Assembly: GCF_019511375.1 (NCBI RefSeq)
Contig: NZ_JAEUAO010000003.1
Coordinates: forward strand, 1-64,000
Source: Rhizobium herbae
GTDB lineage: Bacteria > Pseudomonadota > Alphaproteobacteria > Rhizobiales > Rhizobiaceae
Direction: 5' to 3'
DNA length: 64,000 bases
Each line of letters starts with the position of its first letter. The stretch's first letter is position 1. A program made the position numbers and the translations under genes. This document shows, piece by piece, positions 63,721 to 64,000 of this stretch. A model generated the notes under the pieces. It did no database searches, had not been told where the DNA came from, and worked only from the letters and a program-made list of their open reading frames with translations.

Positions 63721-64000
63721 AATTGCGAGGAAACGGCATCCCCGCACACACCTGCGCGAACCGCGACCGGCTCCTGATGACGCATTCCAACAAGTCGTTT
63801 CCAGGCAGCCTCGTCCCCACCGATACCTTCTGCAGAGCCGCGCGGCGCCGAGCGTGACGTCATGCATCAGATCGGCGGCCCCTTCCCGCTGATGAGCATC
63901 GGACACTCGTTTTTGTCTGCGTCGAGCCGACCAAGGGCTGGCGGCCGTTCGAGATCTTTGATCGCATGCCCTGGTTCTCGCAGGCCCGCAATCTGGTGGG
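63721..64000. other. Right edge, unassigned
   Basis: A plus-strand frame stays open from about 63856 to the window end (TLVFVCVEPTKGWRPFEIF is part of it) but has no clear start and no recognised family. A minus-strand frame ending near 63870 is equally open. Neither can be called from what is visible. Confidence 0.3.

Noticed and set aside
63850-64000. Open plus-strand frame at the right edge (contains VEPTKGWRPFEIFDRMPW)
   Set aside because: Looks protein-like but lacks a visible start and cannot be followed past the window; the opposite strand is also open.

Overview
The window looks like an accessory replicon or accessory chromosomal region of a Rhizobiales bacterium (Rhizobium, Ensifer or Agrobacterium type). 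The clues are high GC coding DNA, a PmtA-like methyltransferase, several small rhizobial-style hypothetical proteins, a second-copy type glycogen/trehalose cluster, and promoters matching the alphaproteobacterial general-stress sigma factor EcfG/RpoE2. No rRNA, tRNA, CRISPR array or replication origin was seen.

Left edge (1-3.3 kb): a truncated IclR regulator, an AT-rich non-coding stretch, and a secreted right-handed beta-helix protein with a type I secretion-like C-terminus and a strong terminator.

3.3-26.6 kb is the main result. Two outward-facing 38-bp Tn3-family terminal repeats (36 of 38 bases identical) lie at 3336-3373 and 26523-26560. They are flanked by the same 5-bp direct repeat GGATT (3331-3335 and 26561-26565). 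This marks a 23,225-bp Tn3-family transposon that moved as a unit. It carries tnpA and tnpR at its left end and a second copy of the tnpA 3' end at its right end. The cargo is (i) an RND tripartite efflux operon divergent from a CpxRA-like two-component system, with tandem repeat operators between them, and (ii) a catabolic island: GntR regulator, DHDPS-family lyase, aldehyde dehydrogenase, FAD amine/amino-acid oxidase, betaine/proline-type ABC importer, proline-racemase-family enzyme with an altered active site, and GlxA/AraC regulator. The island probably serves import and breakdown of a hydroxyproline-like or N-methylated proline-like compound.

27-33.4 kb holds an expanded version of the poorly characterised E. 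coli ynbABCD lipid cluster: CDP-alcohol transferase, hydrolase-methyltransferase fusion, PAP2-dual-specificity phosphatase, a small membrane protein, PlsC-like acyltransferase and CdsA-like cytidylyltransferase.

33.5-50.8 kb is a storage and stress region: glgA, glgX, an SDR, treZ, a Nudix-like protein, an Nramp-related transporter, small proteins, a PmtA-like methyltransferase, a 3-methyladenine glycosylase, a DUF763 protein and glgP. At least seven promoters in this stretch fit GGAAC-N16/17-NGTT, so most of it is probably a general-stress regulon.

51-64 kb carries an ABC exporter operon divergent from a MocR regulator, a DUF983 protein, an L,D-transpeptidase coupled to an OmpA-type lipoprotein, and an Lrp-aldehyde dehydrogenase-homoserine dehydrogenase operon that may degrade homoserine to aspartate. 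It ends with an IS remnant and a proline-rich small protein.
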